Source: Sphingomonas sp. (lineage in GTDB: Bacteria > Pseudomonadota > Alphaproteobacteria > Sphingomonadales > Sphingomonadaceae). Taken from it: 64,000 nucleotides of DNA. Below are positions 10,732 to 19,284 of the stretch, one piece after another (position 1 is the stretch's first letter; each line of letters begins with the position of its first letter). The DNA lies in assembly GCA_019635535.1 (NCBI GenBank), contig JAHBZH010000001.1, positions 1,268,995 through 1,332,994 of the forward strand. Reading direction: 5' to 3'. Both the position numbers and the translations under genes were made by a program. The notes beneath the pieces are model-generated. The model was given only the letters and a program-made list of their open reading frames with translations, made no database searches and had not been told where the DNA came from.

Positions 10732-11085
10732 TCAGGCGACCGCGCGCAGCGGCGCGGCGGCGACGGCTTCGGGATCGAGCCCGGGCGGCTTGGGGATCAA
10801 ATCCCCGCCATTCACCTCGCGAAGCCCGATCTGGGCCCGCGCCGCGTCGAGCGACTGGTGCGTCTCGACGATATGGCGCCGCGCCCGCACCAGCATGACA
10901 AAGGTCTCGGCCGCCTTGTCGAGCGCGTCCTGCCCGATCATCGCGGGCAGGCGGGCTTCGCCCCGCGCCTCCGGCATCGAGGCGTTGAGCTCGGCGGCGC
11001 GGGTCAATGCGGCGTCGATGGCGTTTTCGAGCGCGAAGAGGCGGTCCGCGACCTTCTGTGCGACCGCCTGGCGTGTCCTTGGCAT
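10732..11085 (-). CDS. Conserved hypothetical helical protein
   Basis: A soluble 117-residue, Ala/Arg-rich, predicted all-helical protein. It has no signal peptide and no recognised domain. The ATG at 11083-11085 is preceded by a strong AAGGGGGG Shine-Dalgarno. It lies between the LuxR-type regulator (upstream) and the small membrane protein (downstream), so the three may form one unit. The function is unknown. Confidence 0.65.
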   Translation of the reverse strand: MPRTRQAVAQKVADRLFALENAIDAALTRAAELNASMPEARGEARLPAMIGQDALDKAAETFVMLVRARRHIVETHQSLDAARAQIGLREVNGGDLIPKPPGLDPEAVAAAPLRAVA

Positions 11086-11163
11086 GATTCCCCCCTTCCG
11101 CGCGGCACGGCATGGCCGGCCGACGCGGTTCGCTGTCGGTTGTCGTTTCCGCTTTGCTGCCGA

Positions 11164-11688
11164 CTATCGACCGAGCCGGGACAGCGCCTCGAACCCGGCG
11201 ACGAACAGGCCGAAAGCGAGGGCGATCAGCAGGATCAACGCGAAGATCCAGGCCAGGCGCCAGGCCGGACCGAGCTCGCTCGGGCGTCTCCCGCCGACCG
11301 GGAGGGGAAAGGGGAGGGAGGCGGGCGGTGGCGGCGCCGAAAAGCTGCCCGGATGGGCCATGTCTTCGTGCACCGCGCCGCCGATCGCCGCTTCCCGCCG
11401 ATCCCCGGTCGATGCGTCCAGTTTCTCCGGATCGACGCCCGCCGCAATGTCCGACGGCTGGTATACCAATGGCTGGGCCGCATCCGCCTCATATTCGGCG
11501 AGCATCCGCGCCGCGGCGCGGCGGTCGCCGACGCCGAGCGTGCGCATCGCCGCCTTGATATACTGATCGACGGTGCCGGGCTCGACGTTGAGGCGCGGCG
11601 CGATCTCCTTGGACGAGAGGTGCGCGTAGACGAGGCGCAGGCATGCGCGCTGCTTGTCGGTCAAGCGGGCCAGGCGTTCGCGGTCCAT
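11164..11688 (-). CDS. Membrane-anchored LuxR-type HTH regulator
   Basis: The 174-residue protein has an N-terminal LuxR/GerE helix-turn-helix (residues of about 5-65: LTDKQRACLRLVYAHLSSKEIA ... VDQYIKAAMRTLGV). A Pro-rich linker and a single C-terminal transmembrane helix (WRLAWIFALILLIALAFGLFVAG) follow. No receiver or autoinducer domain is present. The layout suggests a DNA-binding domain tethered to the inner membrane. Targets are unknown; the downstream small genes are candidates. Confidence 0.8.
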   Translation of the reverse strand: MDRERLARLTDKQRACLRLVYAHLSSKEIAPRLNVEPGTVDQYIKAAMRTLGVGDRRAAARMLAEYEADAAQPLVYQPSDIAAGVDPEKLDASTGDRREAAIGGAVHEDMAHPGSFSAPPPPASLPFPLPVGGRRPSELGPAWRLAWIFALILLIALAFGLFVAGFEALSRLGR

Positions 11689-11794
11689 CGGTGCGGCACT
11701 TATCGCCCGGTTCGCCGCGCCGACTCAACCCCCGCGCGCCGGCTTTTCCTTTTGCCCATCGCTTCTTAACCATATTGGGGTTAGGCTGGCGCTC

Positions 11795-12355
11795 ATGGGA
11801 CGGGTGATCAGTTTCGAGGATCGGGCGGTCGCGACCCTGCGGGCGCGCGTCGCGGCGGCGGAGGAGGCCAATCAGGACCTCATCGCCTTCGCGCGCGGCC
11901 ATTCCGGCGCCGTCGCCTCGATCCACGAAGCCGTGCTCGCCGCGATCGAGGCCGAGGGGCTCGACCACCTGATCCACATCGTGACGCAGGAATGGCCGCA
12001 GATACTGGGCCTGGACGCCGTCGCCATGGCGCTGTGGGCGGGCGAGACGGGCGTGCGCGCCGACGCCTCGGGCCTGCAATTCGTCGATCCGCGCCTGCTG
12101 CAGCGTTCGGTCGGCGATCTCGACGGCGTGCTGCTGCGCGGCGTCGAGCGCGGCCATCCTTTGTTCGGCCCGGCCTGCGAGCTGATCCGCGCCGAAGCGC
12201 TGGTCCGCCTCGCCAGCGAACCGCCCTTGCCCTCCGGCCTGCTCGCGCTCGGCCAGCGCGGACCGCAATGTTTCGAAACGCCGCACGGCTCGGAACTGCT
12301 GCTGTTTCTCGGGCGGGTGCTGACCCGCTGCATGGGCCGGTGGCTGATCCCCTGA
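11795..12355 (+). CDS. DUF484 family protein
   Basis: A 186-residue protein resembling DUF484, a GAF-like fold that is commonly found beside xerC. Characteristic segments are ISFEDRAVATLRAR, LIAFARGHS and LLLFLGRVLTRCMGRWL. The start is the ATG at 11795. Its stop is 1 nt before the xerC ATG, so the two are probably cotranslated. The molecular role is unknown. Confidence 0.85.
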   Translation: MGRVISFEDRAVATLRARVAAAEEANQDLIAFARGHSGAVASIHEAVLAAIEAEGLDHLIHIVTQEWPQILGLDAVAMALWAGETGVRADASGLQFVDPRLLQRSVGDLDGVLLRGVERGHPLFGPACELIRAEALVRLASEPPLPSGLLALGQRGPQCFETPHGSELLLFLGRVLTRCMGRWLIP

Positions 12356-12356
12356 A

Positions 12357-13325
12357 ATGAGCCGGGTGAATGATGCCCCGCATCATTCAGCCCTGTCCGG
12401 GGGACAGGGCGGCCCGGTTCATCATCCTGCGTCGGCGCTGGTGCTGCGCTGGCACGAGCATCTGTCCCGCGAGCGCCGCCGGTCCGAGCATAGTGTGCGC
12501 GCCTATGTGGCGACGGCGCACCGGCTGATCGCTTTCCTTGCCGAGCATCTGGGCGATGTCGTGAACGCCGACGCGCTGTTGACGCTGAAGCCGGCGGACC
12601 TGCGCGCCTATCTGACGCGCCGGCGCGCGACAGGGCTGTCCAACAGCTCGGCCGCGCGCGAGCTTTCCGCGGTGCGCGGCTTTCTCGTCTTTGCCGCGAG
12701 CGAAACCGGGCGCGAGGCGAATGTGCCGCGCCTCAAGGGGCCGAAGCGGCCGCGCAGCGTGCCCCGGCCCATTTCGCCGGACGAAGCGGTGTCGCTGGCG
12801 GAGCAGGCGGAAGAGGATGCGCAAACGCCCTGGATCGCGGCGCGCGATCAGGCGGTGCTGATGCTGCTCTACGGCTCCGGCCTGCGCGTCGCTGAGGCGC
12901 TCGCGCTGACCGGCGCGGCGCTGCCGCTGGGCGAGGCGCTCAGCGTGACCGGCAAGCGCAACAAGACGCGGATCGTGCCCTTGCTGCCGCAGGTGAAGGA
13001 ACTGATCGAAGCCTATCTCGCGCTTTGCCCGTGGCGGGCGGAGAAAGACGCGCCGCTCTTCCGGGGTGCGAGGGGAGGGCCGCTGAGGGGCGAGATCGTG
13101 CGGCGCGCCGTCAGGCGGGCGCGGGCGACGCTGGGGCTTTCGGAACGCACCACGCCACACGCGCTGCGCCACAGCTTCGCAACCCATTTACTGGGGCGCG
13201 GCGCCGATCTGCGCGCGCTGCAGGAACTGCTGGGCCATGCCAGCCTGTCGTCGACGCAGATCTACACGGCAGTGGATGCCGCGCATCTGATGGACGTCTA
13301 TCGCCACGCCCATCCGCGCGCCTGA
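12357..13325 (+). CDS. xerC: Tyrosine recombinase XerC
   Basis: A site-specific recombinase that resolves chromosome dimers at dif together with XerD. The 322 residues have an N-terminal SAM-like core-binding domain (about 25-115) and a C-terminal catalytic domain. All catalytic residues are visible: Arg177 (SGLRVAEAL), Lys200 (GKRNKTR), His268 and Arg271 (HALRHSFATHLL), His294 (LGHAS) and Tyr303 (TQIYT). The DUF484 neighbour and the lack of phage genes argue for chromosomal XerC rather than an integrase. Confidence 0.95.
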   Translation: MSRVNDAPHHSALSGGQGGPVHHPASALVLRWHEHLSRERRRSEHSVRAYVATAHRLIAFLAEHLGDVVNADALLTLKPADLRAYLTRRRATGLSNSSAARELSAVRGFLVFAASETGREANVPRLKGPKRPRSVPRPISPDEAVSLAEQAEEDAQTPWIAARDQAVLMLLYGSGLRVAEALALTGAALPLGEALSVTGKRNKTRIVPLLPQVKELIEAYLALCPWRAEKDAPLFRGARGGPLRGEIVRRAVRRARATLGLSERTTPHALRHSFATHLLGRGADLRALQELLGHASLSSTQIYTAVDAAHLMDVYRHAHPRA

Positions 13326-13331
13326 GCGGAC

Positions 13332-13940
13332 TCACTTCTCCGGGTGACGGCGCCGCCAGGTAAACTGGCGCCAGACATAAGCGAGGATGATCAGCGCGAT
13401 GACGGCGACGGAGAGCGGACCGAGCACGTCGTCGACATCGGCATAATGGCTGCCGAGCAGATAGCCGGCGATGGCGAGGCCGCTGCTCCAGACCGACGTG
13501 CCGATCGTGGACCATATCAGGAAGGTCTTGAGCCGCATCTTGAGCAGGCCGGCGGGAATCGAGATGACCGAGCGGATCGTCGGGATCACCCGGCCGAGAC
13601 CGACGATCGCGCCGCCATGCTTGCCGAACAGCCGCTGCGCCTTTTCCACGTCCGGCCAGTCGATGGTCAGCCAGCGGCCATAGCGATCGATGAAGGGGTG
13701 GAAACGCTCCATGCCGATGACGCGGGCGAGCAGGTACCAGAAGAAATTGCCGAACATCGCCCCGGCCGTGCCTGCCGCGATCACGCCCCACAGGCTCATC
13801 TCGCCCTGTCCGGCGCGCACGCCCGCCAGCGACATGATGACTTCCGAGGGGATCGGCGGGAACACCGTCTCCAGGAACATCAATATGGCGACGCCGACAT
13901 AGCCCGCTTCGTCGAGCAGGCGGAACACCCAGTCGGTCAT
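13332..13940 (-). CDS. DedA family membrane protein
   Basis: A DedA/VTT-domain integral membrane protein. Relatives transport undecaprenyl phosphate or maintain membrane potential. The 202 residues show the family pattern: FLETVFPPIPSEVIMSLAG near the N-terminus, and GRVIPTIRSVISIPAGLLKM with the conserved Arg and Gly. Three to four hydrophobic segments follow. The start ATG (13938-13940) overlaps the gshB stop by 4 nt, so the two are coupled. Confidence 0.92.
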   Translation of the reverse strand: MTDWVFRLLDEAGYVGVAILMFLETVFPPIPSEVIMSLAGVRAGQGEMSLWGVIAAGTAGAMFGNFFWYLLARVIGMERFHPFIDRYGRWLTIDWPDVEKAQRLFGKHGGAIVGLGRVIPTIRSVISIPAGLLKMRLKTFLIWSTIGTSVWSSGLAIAGYLLGSHYADVDDVLGPLSVAVIALIILAYVWRQFTWRRRHPEK

Positions 13941-14890
13941 GCGCGGCCCAGTTTCGCTTCGATCGCGTCCCAGATGCGGGCGGGCGTGTCCGTGCCGTTG
14001 AACCGGTCGATGGCGACGATGCCGGTCGGCGAGGTGACGTTGATCTCGGTCAGCCATTCGCCGCCGATCACGTCGATGCCGACGAAGAGCAGGCCGCGCG
14101 CCTTCAGCTCCGGCGCGAGCGCGGCGCAGATTTCCTCCTCGCGCGGCGTCAGCTCCGTCTTGGCCGCCTTGCCGCCGACGGCGAGGTTGGAGCGAATCTC
14201 GCCTTCGCCCGGAATCCGGTTGACCGCACCGACCACCTCGCCATCGACCAGCACGATGCGCTTGTCGCCCTCGGCCACGCCGGGGAGGAAGGCCTGGAGC
14301 ATGTGCGGCTCGCGGTACGCGGTGTTGAAGACCTCGATCAGCGAGGCGAGATTCTGTCCGTCCGCCCCGACCTTGAAGATCGCCTTGCCGCCATTGCCGT
14401 GCAGCGGCTTCACCACGATCTCGCCATGTTCCGCCAGGAACTTGCGGGCGACGCCGAGCGAGCGGGTGACCGCCGTCGGCGGCATGAAGCGGGCGTAATC
14501 CAGCACCCAGACCTTCTCCGGCGCGTTGCGGACGCTGGCCGGATCGTTGACCACCAGGGTCTCGCTCTGGATGCGCTCGAGCAAATGAGTCGCGGTGATA
14601 TAGCCGAGGTCGAAAGGCGGGTCCTGGCGCATCAGCACGACGTCGATGTCCTTGCCGAGATCGAGGATACGCGGCTCACCCAGCCGGAAATGATCGCCAG
14701 CGACGCGCTGGACCGTGACCGGATAGCCCATCGTCCAGAGCCGGTCATGGACCCAGCTCAGATCCTCGGCGGCATAGTAGAAGAGCTCGTGCCCCCGCGC
14801 CTGCGCGCCCAGCATGATCGCGAAGGTCGAATCGCCTTCGATATTGATGCCCTCCAAGGGGTCCATCTGGACGGCGATGCGCAGGGACAT
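13937..14890 (-). CDS. gshB: Glutathione synthetase
   Basis: This enzyme catalyses ATP-dependent joining of gamma-glutamylcysteine and glycine. At 317 residues it has the family length. The N-terminal segment is MSLRIAVQMDPLEGINIEGDST. The ATP-grasp core is visible (EIVVKPLHGNGGKAIFKV, LVDGEVVGAVNRIPGEGEIRSN and GIDVIGGEWLTEINVTSPTG). The start is the ATG at 14888-14890; the open frame runs further upstream only through a dispersed repeat. DedA follows with a 4-nt overlap. Confidence 0.97.
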   Translation of the reverse strand: MSLRIAVQMDPLEGINIEGDSTFAIMLGAQARGHELFYYAAEDLSWVHDRLWTMGYPVTVQRVAGDHFRLGEPRILDLGKDIDVVLMRQDPPFDLGYITATHLLERIQSETLVVNDPASVRNAPEKVWVLDYARFMPPTAVTRSLGVARKFLAEHGEIVVKPLHGNGGKAIFKVGADGQNLASLIEVFNTAYREPHMLQAFLPGVAEGDKRIVLVDGEVVGAVNRIPGEGEIRSNLAVGGKAAKTELTPREEEICAALAPELKARGLLFVGIDVIGGEWLTEINVTSPTGIVAIDRFNGTDTPARIWDAIEAKLGRA

Positions 14891-14908
14891 AGGTCTCGAA
14901 CTCCAAAG

Positions 14909-14993
14909 CCGTTCGGGCTGAGCCTGTCGAAGCCCTGTCCTTCTCTTCGGCCTCAAAGGAAGGACAGCCCTTCGACAAGCTCAGGGCGAACGG
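14909..14993. repeat. Dispersed inverted repeat upstream of gshB
   Basis: The left arm ccgttcgggctgagcctgtc begins at 14909 and continues to about 14943. The right arm (about 14958-14993, ending caagctcagggcgaacgg) is its near-perfect reverse complement. The same element, with changes, lies between dnaK and dnaJ (27414-27497). It sits in the short gap between yraN and gshB. Confidence 0.85.
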
Positions 14994-15024
14994 TGCGGGT
15001 GATTAGGCAAATGTGGGCGCCCTG

Positions 15025-15375
15025 TCATCCATGCCAGATATTTTCCACATGGCGGGGCCAGCGGCCCGGCACGATGAATACCGCGTCGATGCGGATCGTA
15101 TCGCCCGGACGGCCGTGGCGGGCGGCGAGGGCTTCGGCGGCGCGCGCGACCCGGCGCAGACGATATTCGTCCAGCGCCAGTTCGGCTTCGGCGGCGGTCG
15201 CCCGCGCCTTCACTTCGACGAAGGCGATGGTCCGGCGGCGGCGCGCGACGATGTCCACCTCGCCGACCGGCGTGCGGGCGCGCGTGGCGAGGATGCGCCA
15301 GCCTTTCAGGCGAAGCCACCAGGCGGCGAGCGTCTCGGCCCGCCGGCCGCCGCGCTCGGCCGCCCGCCGGCTCAT
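15025..15375 (-). CDS. UPF0102 / YraN family nuclease-like protein
   Basis: A 116-residue PD-(D/E)XK-fold protein of the YraN family. The putative catalytic residues Glu39, Asp41, Glu54 and Lys56 fall in GEVDIVARR and FVEVKAR. The cellular role is not established. It is usually paired with rsmI, as here: its start overlaps the rsmI stop by 4 nt (15372-15375). Confidence 0.92.
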   Translation of the reverse strand: MSRRAAERGGRRAETLAAWWLRLKGWRILATRARTPVGEVDIVARRRRTIAFVEVKARATAAEAELALDEYRLRRVARAAEALAARHGRPGDTIRIDAVFIVPGRWPRHVENIWHG

Positions 15376-16202
15376 TTGAGCGCCTGCGCCCGCTCGTAGG
15401 CCAGCTTGCGCGGGATGCCGAGCCGCTGGGCGACTTCCGCGGCGGCGCGCGAAGGCGACAGCGTCTGAAGCGCTTCGCGCAGCGCCGCGTCGATATCGGC
15501 TTCGCCTGCAAGCGAAGCTTCGCCGGGTGGGCCGACGACGATCGCGATCTCGCCTTTTGGCGGTGCTTCTGCATAACGCGCGGCGAGTTGGACGAGGGTG
15601 CCGGTCACAGTCTCTTCGAAATGCTTGCTGATCTCGCGCGTCACCGCCGCCTCGCGCGCGCCCAGCCCTTCGGCCAGCGCGGCGAGTGCGGAGGCAAGGC
15701 GTGGGCCGCTTTCGTAGAAGACGAGCGTGCCCCGGAATCCCGCCGCCTCGGCGATCGCGTTGGCGCGCGCGCCCGGCTTGGCGGGGAGGAAGCCCAGGAA
15801 GGCGAAGCGGTCGGTCGGCAGGCCCGCGAGCGTCAGCGCGGCGATCGCGGCGCAGGGGCCGGGAATGGTCGTCACCGTCACCCCCGCCCGGCGGGCGTCG
15901 CGGACCAGCTTGTAGCCGGGATCGGAAATGAGCGGCGTGCCGGCATCGCTGACCAGCGCCACCGCTTCGCGCCCCATCCGCGCGATCAGGCCGGGCCGCA
16001 CCTTGTCGGCATTGTGATCGTGATAGGGCGTCATCGGCCGCTTCGCGCCGATATGATTGAGGAGCTTGCCCGTTACGCGGCTGTCTTCGACGGCGATCAG
16101 ATCGGCGCGGGCGAGGATTTCGGTGGCGCGGGGAGAGAGATCGGAAAGATTGCCGATCGGCGTCGCGACGATATAGAGGCCGGGAGCGAGGGGTTCGGAC
16201 AT
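15372..16202 (-). CDS. rsmI: 16S rRNA (cytidine1402-2'-O)-methyltransferase RsmI
   Basis: An SAM-dependent tetrapyrrole-methylase-fold enzyme that modifies C1402 of 16S rRNA. The 276 residues begin MSEPLAPGLYIVATPIGNLSD. Further family motifs are LIAVEDSRVTGKLLNH, ALVSDAGTPLISDPGYKLV and FYESGPRL. An in-frame ATG five codons upstream (16215-16217) is an alternative start. It is divergent from the LpoA-like gene, with about 13 nt between the start codons. Confidence 0.95.
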   Translation of the reverse strand: MSEPLAPGLYIVATPIGNLSDLSPRATEILARADLIAVEDSRVTGKLLNHIGAKRPMTPYHDHNADKVRPGLIARMGREAVALVSDAGTPLISDPGYKLVRDARRAGVTVTTIPGPCAAIAALTLAGLPTDRFAFLGFLPAKPGARANAIAEAAGFRGTLVFYESGPRLASALAALAEGLGAREAAVTREISKHFEETVTGTLVQLAARYAEAPPKGEIAIVVGPPGEASLAGEADIDAALREALQTLSPSRAAAEVAQRLGIPRKLAYERAQALK

Positions 16203-16215
16203 GAGGAGTAAGGTC

Positions 16216-17412
16216 ATGGCATCGCTGTCGCTGCGCGCGCAAGCCGACGCAGGATTTACCTGGGCATCGCTGGGGCGGCTGCTCGTCCTGCTGCTGCTCG
16301 CGATCGTCATCGCCGGCTGCGTCCCGCGCACCCGCCCTGGCCCGCCGCCGCCCGAGCCGGAAGCTCCCGATACGCGCCCCGACACATCGCGTCTGCCGCC
16401 GGACGAGACGCGCAACCGCGTTGCCGTGCTGGTGCCGCTGTCCGGCCCCAATGCGGGAATCGGCCAGGCGCTGCTCAACGCCGCCAATCTCGCTTTGCTG
16501 GACACGGGCGGGCAGCGCATCCGGATCACCGCCTATGACACGGCGCGCGGCGCGCAGGCCGCCGCCAACGAGGCGATCGGCGACGGCAGCGGCCTGTTCC
16601 TCGGTCCGCTGCTCGCGGAGGATGTGCGCGCGGTGGCGCCGCTCGCCCGGCGCGAGAACATTCCGGTGATCGCCTTTTCCAACGATGTGAGCGTGGCCGG
16701 CGACAATGTCTTCATCATGGGTTTCAATCCCGTCCAGTCGATCGACCGGGTGGTCGGCTTCGCCCGCTCGCGCGGAGCGCAGCGCTTCGCCGCGCTCGTA
16801 CCCACCGGCGTCTATGGACAGCGCACCGGGCAGGCGTTGCGCGCCGCGGTCGAGGCGACCGGCGGCACGCTGGTCGCCATGGAGAGCTATGAGCGCGGCG
16901 GCGAAAGCCTCAATGCCGCCGCGACGCGGCTCAACACGCGCGGGCGCTACGACGCGGTGCTGATCGCGGACGGCTCGCGCGTGGCGCTGCAGGCGATCCC
17001 GATCGTGCGTCAGTCCTCGCCGCAGCCGCGCATCCTGGGCACGGAATTGTGGGGCGCGGAGACCAATCTCGGCGCCAATGTCGCGCTGCGCGGCGCCTGG
17101 TTCGCGGCGCCGTCCGACGCCAATTTCGGCACATTCCGCACCCGCTACCGGGCGCGTTATGGCTCGGAGCCGTCCTACCGGCTGGCGAGCCTCGGCTATG
17201 ACGCGGTGCTGCTCGCTGTGCGGGTCGCGGCGGACTGGCCGATCGGCCGGCGCTTCCCGGAACGCGCGCTGCGCGAATCGACCGGCTTCTCCGGCGTGGA
17301 CGGCGCCTTCCGCTTCGGCCGCGACGGTGTGGCCGAACGGGCGCTGGAGGTGCGTGAGGTGACGGCCGGCGGGACCAATCCGGTGTCGCCCGCGCCGCGC
17401 GGCTTCAACTGA
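16216..17412 (+). CDS. LpoA-like penicillin-binding protein activator lipoprotein
   Basis: An envelope lipoprotein of 398 residues. It has a signal peptide with lipobox (VIAGC, LLLLAIVIAGC), a Pro-rich linker, and a type 1 periplasmic-binding fold (RVAVLVPLSGPNAGIGQALLNA ... FLGPLLAEDVRAVAPLAR ... IPVIAFSND). LpoA proteins with this fold stimulate PBP1A, and the neighbouring rsmI/yraN genes match the LpoA context in other proteobacteria. The ATG at 16216 has GAGGAG 7 nt upstream; the ATG at 16201 overlaps that site. Confidence 0.85.
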   Translation: MASLSLRAQADAGFTWASLGRLLVLLLLAIVIAGCVPRTRPGPPPPEPEAPDTRPDTSRLPPDETRNRVAVLVPLSGPNAGIGQALLNAANLALLDTGGQRIRITAYDTARGAQAAANEAIGDGSGLFLGPLLAEDVRAVAPLARRENIPVIAFSNDVSVAGDNVFIMGFNPVQSIDRVVGFARSRGAQRFAALVPTGVYGQRTGQALRAAVEATGGTLVAMESYERGGESLNAAATRLNTRGRYDAVLIADGSRVALQAIPIVRQSSPQPRILGTELWGAETNLGANVALRGAWFAAPSDANFGTFRTRYRARYGSEPSYRLASLGYDAVLLAVRVAADWPIGRRFPERALRESTGFSGVDGAFRFGRDGVAERALEVREVTAGGTNPVSPAPRGFN

Positions 17413-18529
17413 CCCGGACGATCTCGGCCAGCACCGAATCGAGCAGGAGCAGGCCGGCGTGGGTGGCGCGCAGCCGCGCTCCGTCGGTCGCGAGCAGGCC
17501 CTGATCGGCCAATCGCGTGACGGCGTTCCGGTCCACGGGATCGCGGCCGGCAAGTTTGGCGATCCGGTCAATGTCCACGCCTTCGGTCAGACGCAGGCCC
17601 ATCAATAAAGCCTCGATGCCGCGTTCCGATGGCGCAAGCTCGCGTTCCTCGACAATGCCATGGCCGTTGCGCGCGAGCGCTGAGAGCCAGTTTTCCGGTT
17701 TACGATGCCGCTGCGTGGAAGCGTCATTTCGCCGTCCGTGCGCGCCGGGGCCGATGCCGGCATAGGCGCCGTAACGCCAATAGGTCAGGTTGTGGCGGCT
17801 CTCCTGGCCCGGTCGGGCGTGGTTGGAGATTTCATAGGCGGGGAGGCCCGCTTCGGCGGTGAGCGCGCCGGTCAGCTCGTAGAGTGCCGCGCTCTCGTCC
17901 GGATCGGCGGGAATGAGTTCGCCTTTGGCCGCCAATGCGGCGAAGCGCGTGCCGGGCTCGATGGTGAGCTGGTAGAGCGAGAGATGGTCGGTGCCGAAGG
18001 CGAGCGCCTGTTTCAATTCGGCCTCCCACGCCACGGCGCTCTGGCCGGGCAGCGCGTAGATGAGGTCGAAGCTGACGCGCGGAAAGGCCGACTGGGCGGT
18101 GCCGAGCGCCATCAGCGCCTCGTCCACATCATGGGCGCGACCGAGGAAGCGGAGCGTTTCGGCATCGAGCGACTGGACGCCGAGCGAGACGCGGTTGACC
18201 CCGGCGCGGGCGAGATCGGCGAAGCGGCGCGCCTCGACCGAGGATGGATTGGCCTCCAGCGTGATCTCGATATCGTTGGCGATGCCCCAGTGCCGCGATG
18301 CCGCGTCGATCAGTGCCGCCACCGTGCGCGGAGACATCAGCGAGGGCGTGCCGCCGCCGAAGAAGATCGAGGTCAGGCGGCGGCCGGGTGTCTGTGCGGC
18401 TTCATAAGCGAGATCGGCGAGCAGGGCGTCGCACCACGCCGCCTGATCCACGTCGTCGCGGACATGGCTGTTGAAGTCGCAATAGGGGCATTTCGAGACG
18501 CAGAACGGCCAGTGGACGTAGAGGGCCAA
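17405..18529 (-). CDS. hemW: HemW, radical SAM heme chaperone
   Basis: HemW inserts heme into target proteins and was long annotated as oxygen-independent coproporphyrinogen oxidase. The radical-SAM cluster motif CVSKCPYC is near the N-terminus (after LALYVHWPF), followed by FFGGGTPSLM and SLGVQS. The TTG at 18527-18529 has a strong GGGGAGGGGG directly upstream and gives 374 residues, the family length. The frame stays open to a GTG at 18638-18640 that overlaps the rdgB stop. That start would add about 37 residues encoded by a dispersed repeat (PLPFRGGVGVG ... TPDPSPEGEG). Confidence 0.93.
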   Translation of the reverse strand: MALYVHWPFCVSKCPYCDFNSHVRDDVDQAAWCDALLADLAYEAAQTPGRRLTSIFFGGGTPSLMSPRTVAALIDAASRHWGIANDIEITLEANPSSVEARRFADLARAGVNRVSLGVQSLDAETLRFLGRAHDVDEALMALGTAQSAFPRVSFDLIYALPGQSAVAWEAELKQALAFGTDHLSLYQLTIEPGTRFAALAAKGELIPADPDESAALYELTGALTAEAGLPAYEISNHARPGQESRHNLTYWRYGAYAGIGPGAHGRRNDASTQRHRKPENWLSALARNGHGIVEERELAPSERGIEALLMGLRLTEGVDIDRIAKLAGRDPVDRNAVTRLADQGLLATDGARLRATHAGLLLLDSVLAEIVRVS

Positions 18530-18636
18530 ATCCCCCTCCCCTTCAGGGGAGGGGTCAGGGGTGGGGCTTGTTCTTTCGAGGCGGCCGGGTGTGACAGCCC
18601 CCACCCCAACCCCTCCCCTGAAGGGGAGGGGCTTCG
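18530..18636. repeat. Dispersed inverted repeat at the rdgB-hemW junction
   Basis: The left half begins cccctccccttcaggggagg at about 18533, and the right half ends with cctgaaggggaggggc near 18632. The two halves are imperfect reverse complements separated by about 30 nt, and each also contains a small CCCCTCCCCTTCAGGGGAGGGG palindrome. Related short palindromes lie at 24281-24302 and 31488-31509. Read in the hemW frame it has no stop codon. Confidence 0.85.
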
Positions 18637-19284
18637 TCACAACAAGGCCGCCACCAGCTTGCGGAAGGCGTCCGCACGGTGGCTGATCGCGTGCTTTTCG
18701 GCGGGGTCCATCTCGCCGAACGTGATGTCGTGGCCGGCGGCGACGAACATGGGATCGTAGCCGAAGCCGTTGTCGCCGCGCGGCGGCCAGACGAGGGTGC
18801 CATCCACCCGGCCCTCGAACCATTCGCTGTGGCCGTCCGGCCAGCACAAGGCAAGCGCGCAGATGAAGTGTGCGTTGCGGCTGACATCCTCGCCCAGCGC
18901 CTCCAGCTCGTCCTGCACGCGCCGCATCGCGACGCCGAAATCGCGCGCGCCCTCGACATGGCCGGGATCGTCGGCCGGCGCGACATGCGGATCGACGATC
19001 GCCCAGCGCGCCGAGAAGATGCCGGGCCGGTCGCCCAGCGCCTCGACGATCAGGCCGCTGTCGTCGGCCAGCGCTGGGAGCCCCGACAGGTCCGCCGCCT
19101 GCCGCGCCTTGAGGTCGGCATTGTCGATGAAGGTGACGCCCGTCTCGTCCGGCTCCGGCAGGTCCAGCTCGGCGGCGGAGACCGGCTCGATCCCATGGGG
19201 GCCGAGCAGGTCGCGAATCTCGCGCACCTTGCCTTCATTGTGGCTGGCGATGACCAGTTTGCCGGGCCGGAGTTTGTGGGTCAT
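18637..19284 (-). CDS. rdgB: XTP/dITP diphosphatase (RdgB/HAM1)
   Basis: A house-cleaning pyrophosphatase that removes ITP/XTP and their deoxy forms. The 215 residues carry [19 protein letters not shown] at the N-terminus, the catalytic region LADDSGL, and [12 protein letters not shown]. Its start overlaps the end of the YcxB-like gene by 4 nt. Together with rph it forms the usual rph-rdgB-hemW order, here interrupted by one extra gene. Confidence 0.96.
   Translation of the reverse strand: MTHKLRPGKLVIASHNEGKVREIRDLLGPHGIEPVSAAELDLPEPDETGVTFIDNADLKARQAADLSGLPALADDSGLIVEALGDRPGIFSARWAIVDPHVAPADDPGHVEGARDFGVAMRRVQDELEALGEDVSRNAHFICALALCWPDGHSEWFEGRVDGTLVWPPRGDNGFGYDPMFVAAGHDITFGEMDPAEKHAISHRADAFRKLVAALL

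Noticed and set aside
12357..13325. Tyrosine recombinase as a sign of a phage or genomic island
   Set aside because: It matches chromosomal XerC, sits behind DUF484, and no attachment site, tRNA or phage gene is near.
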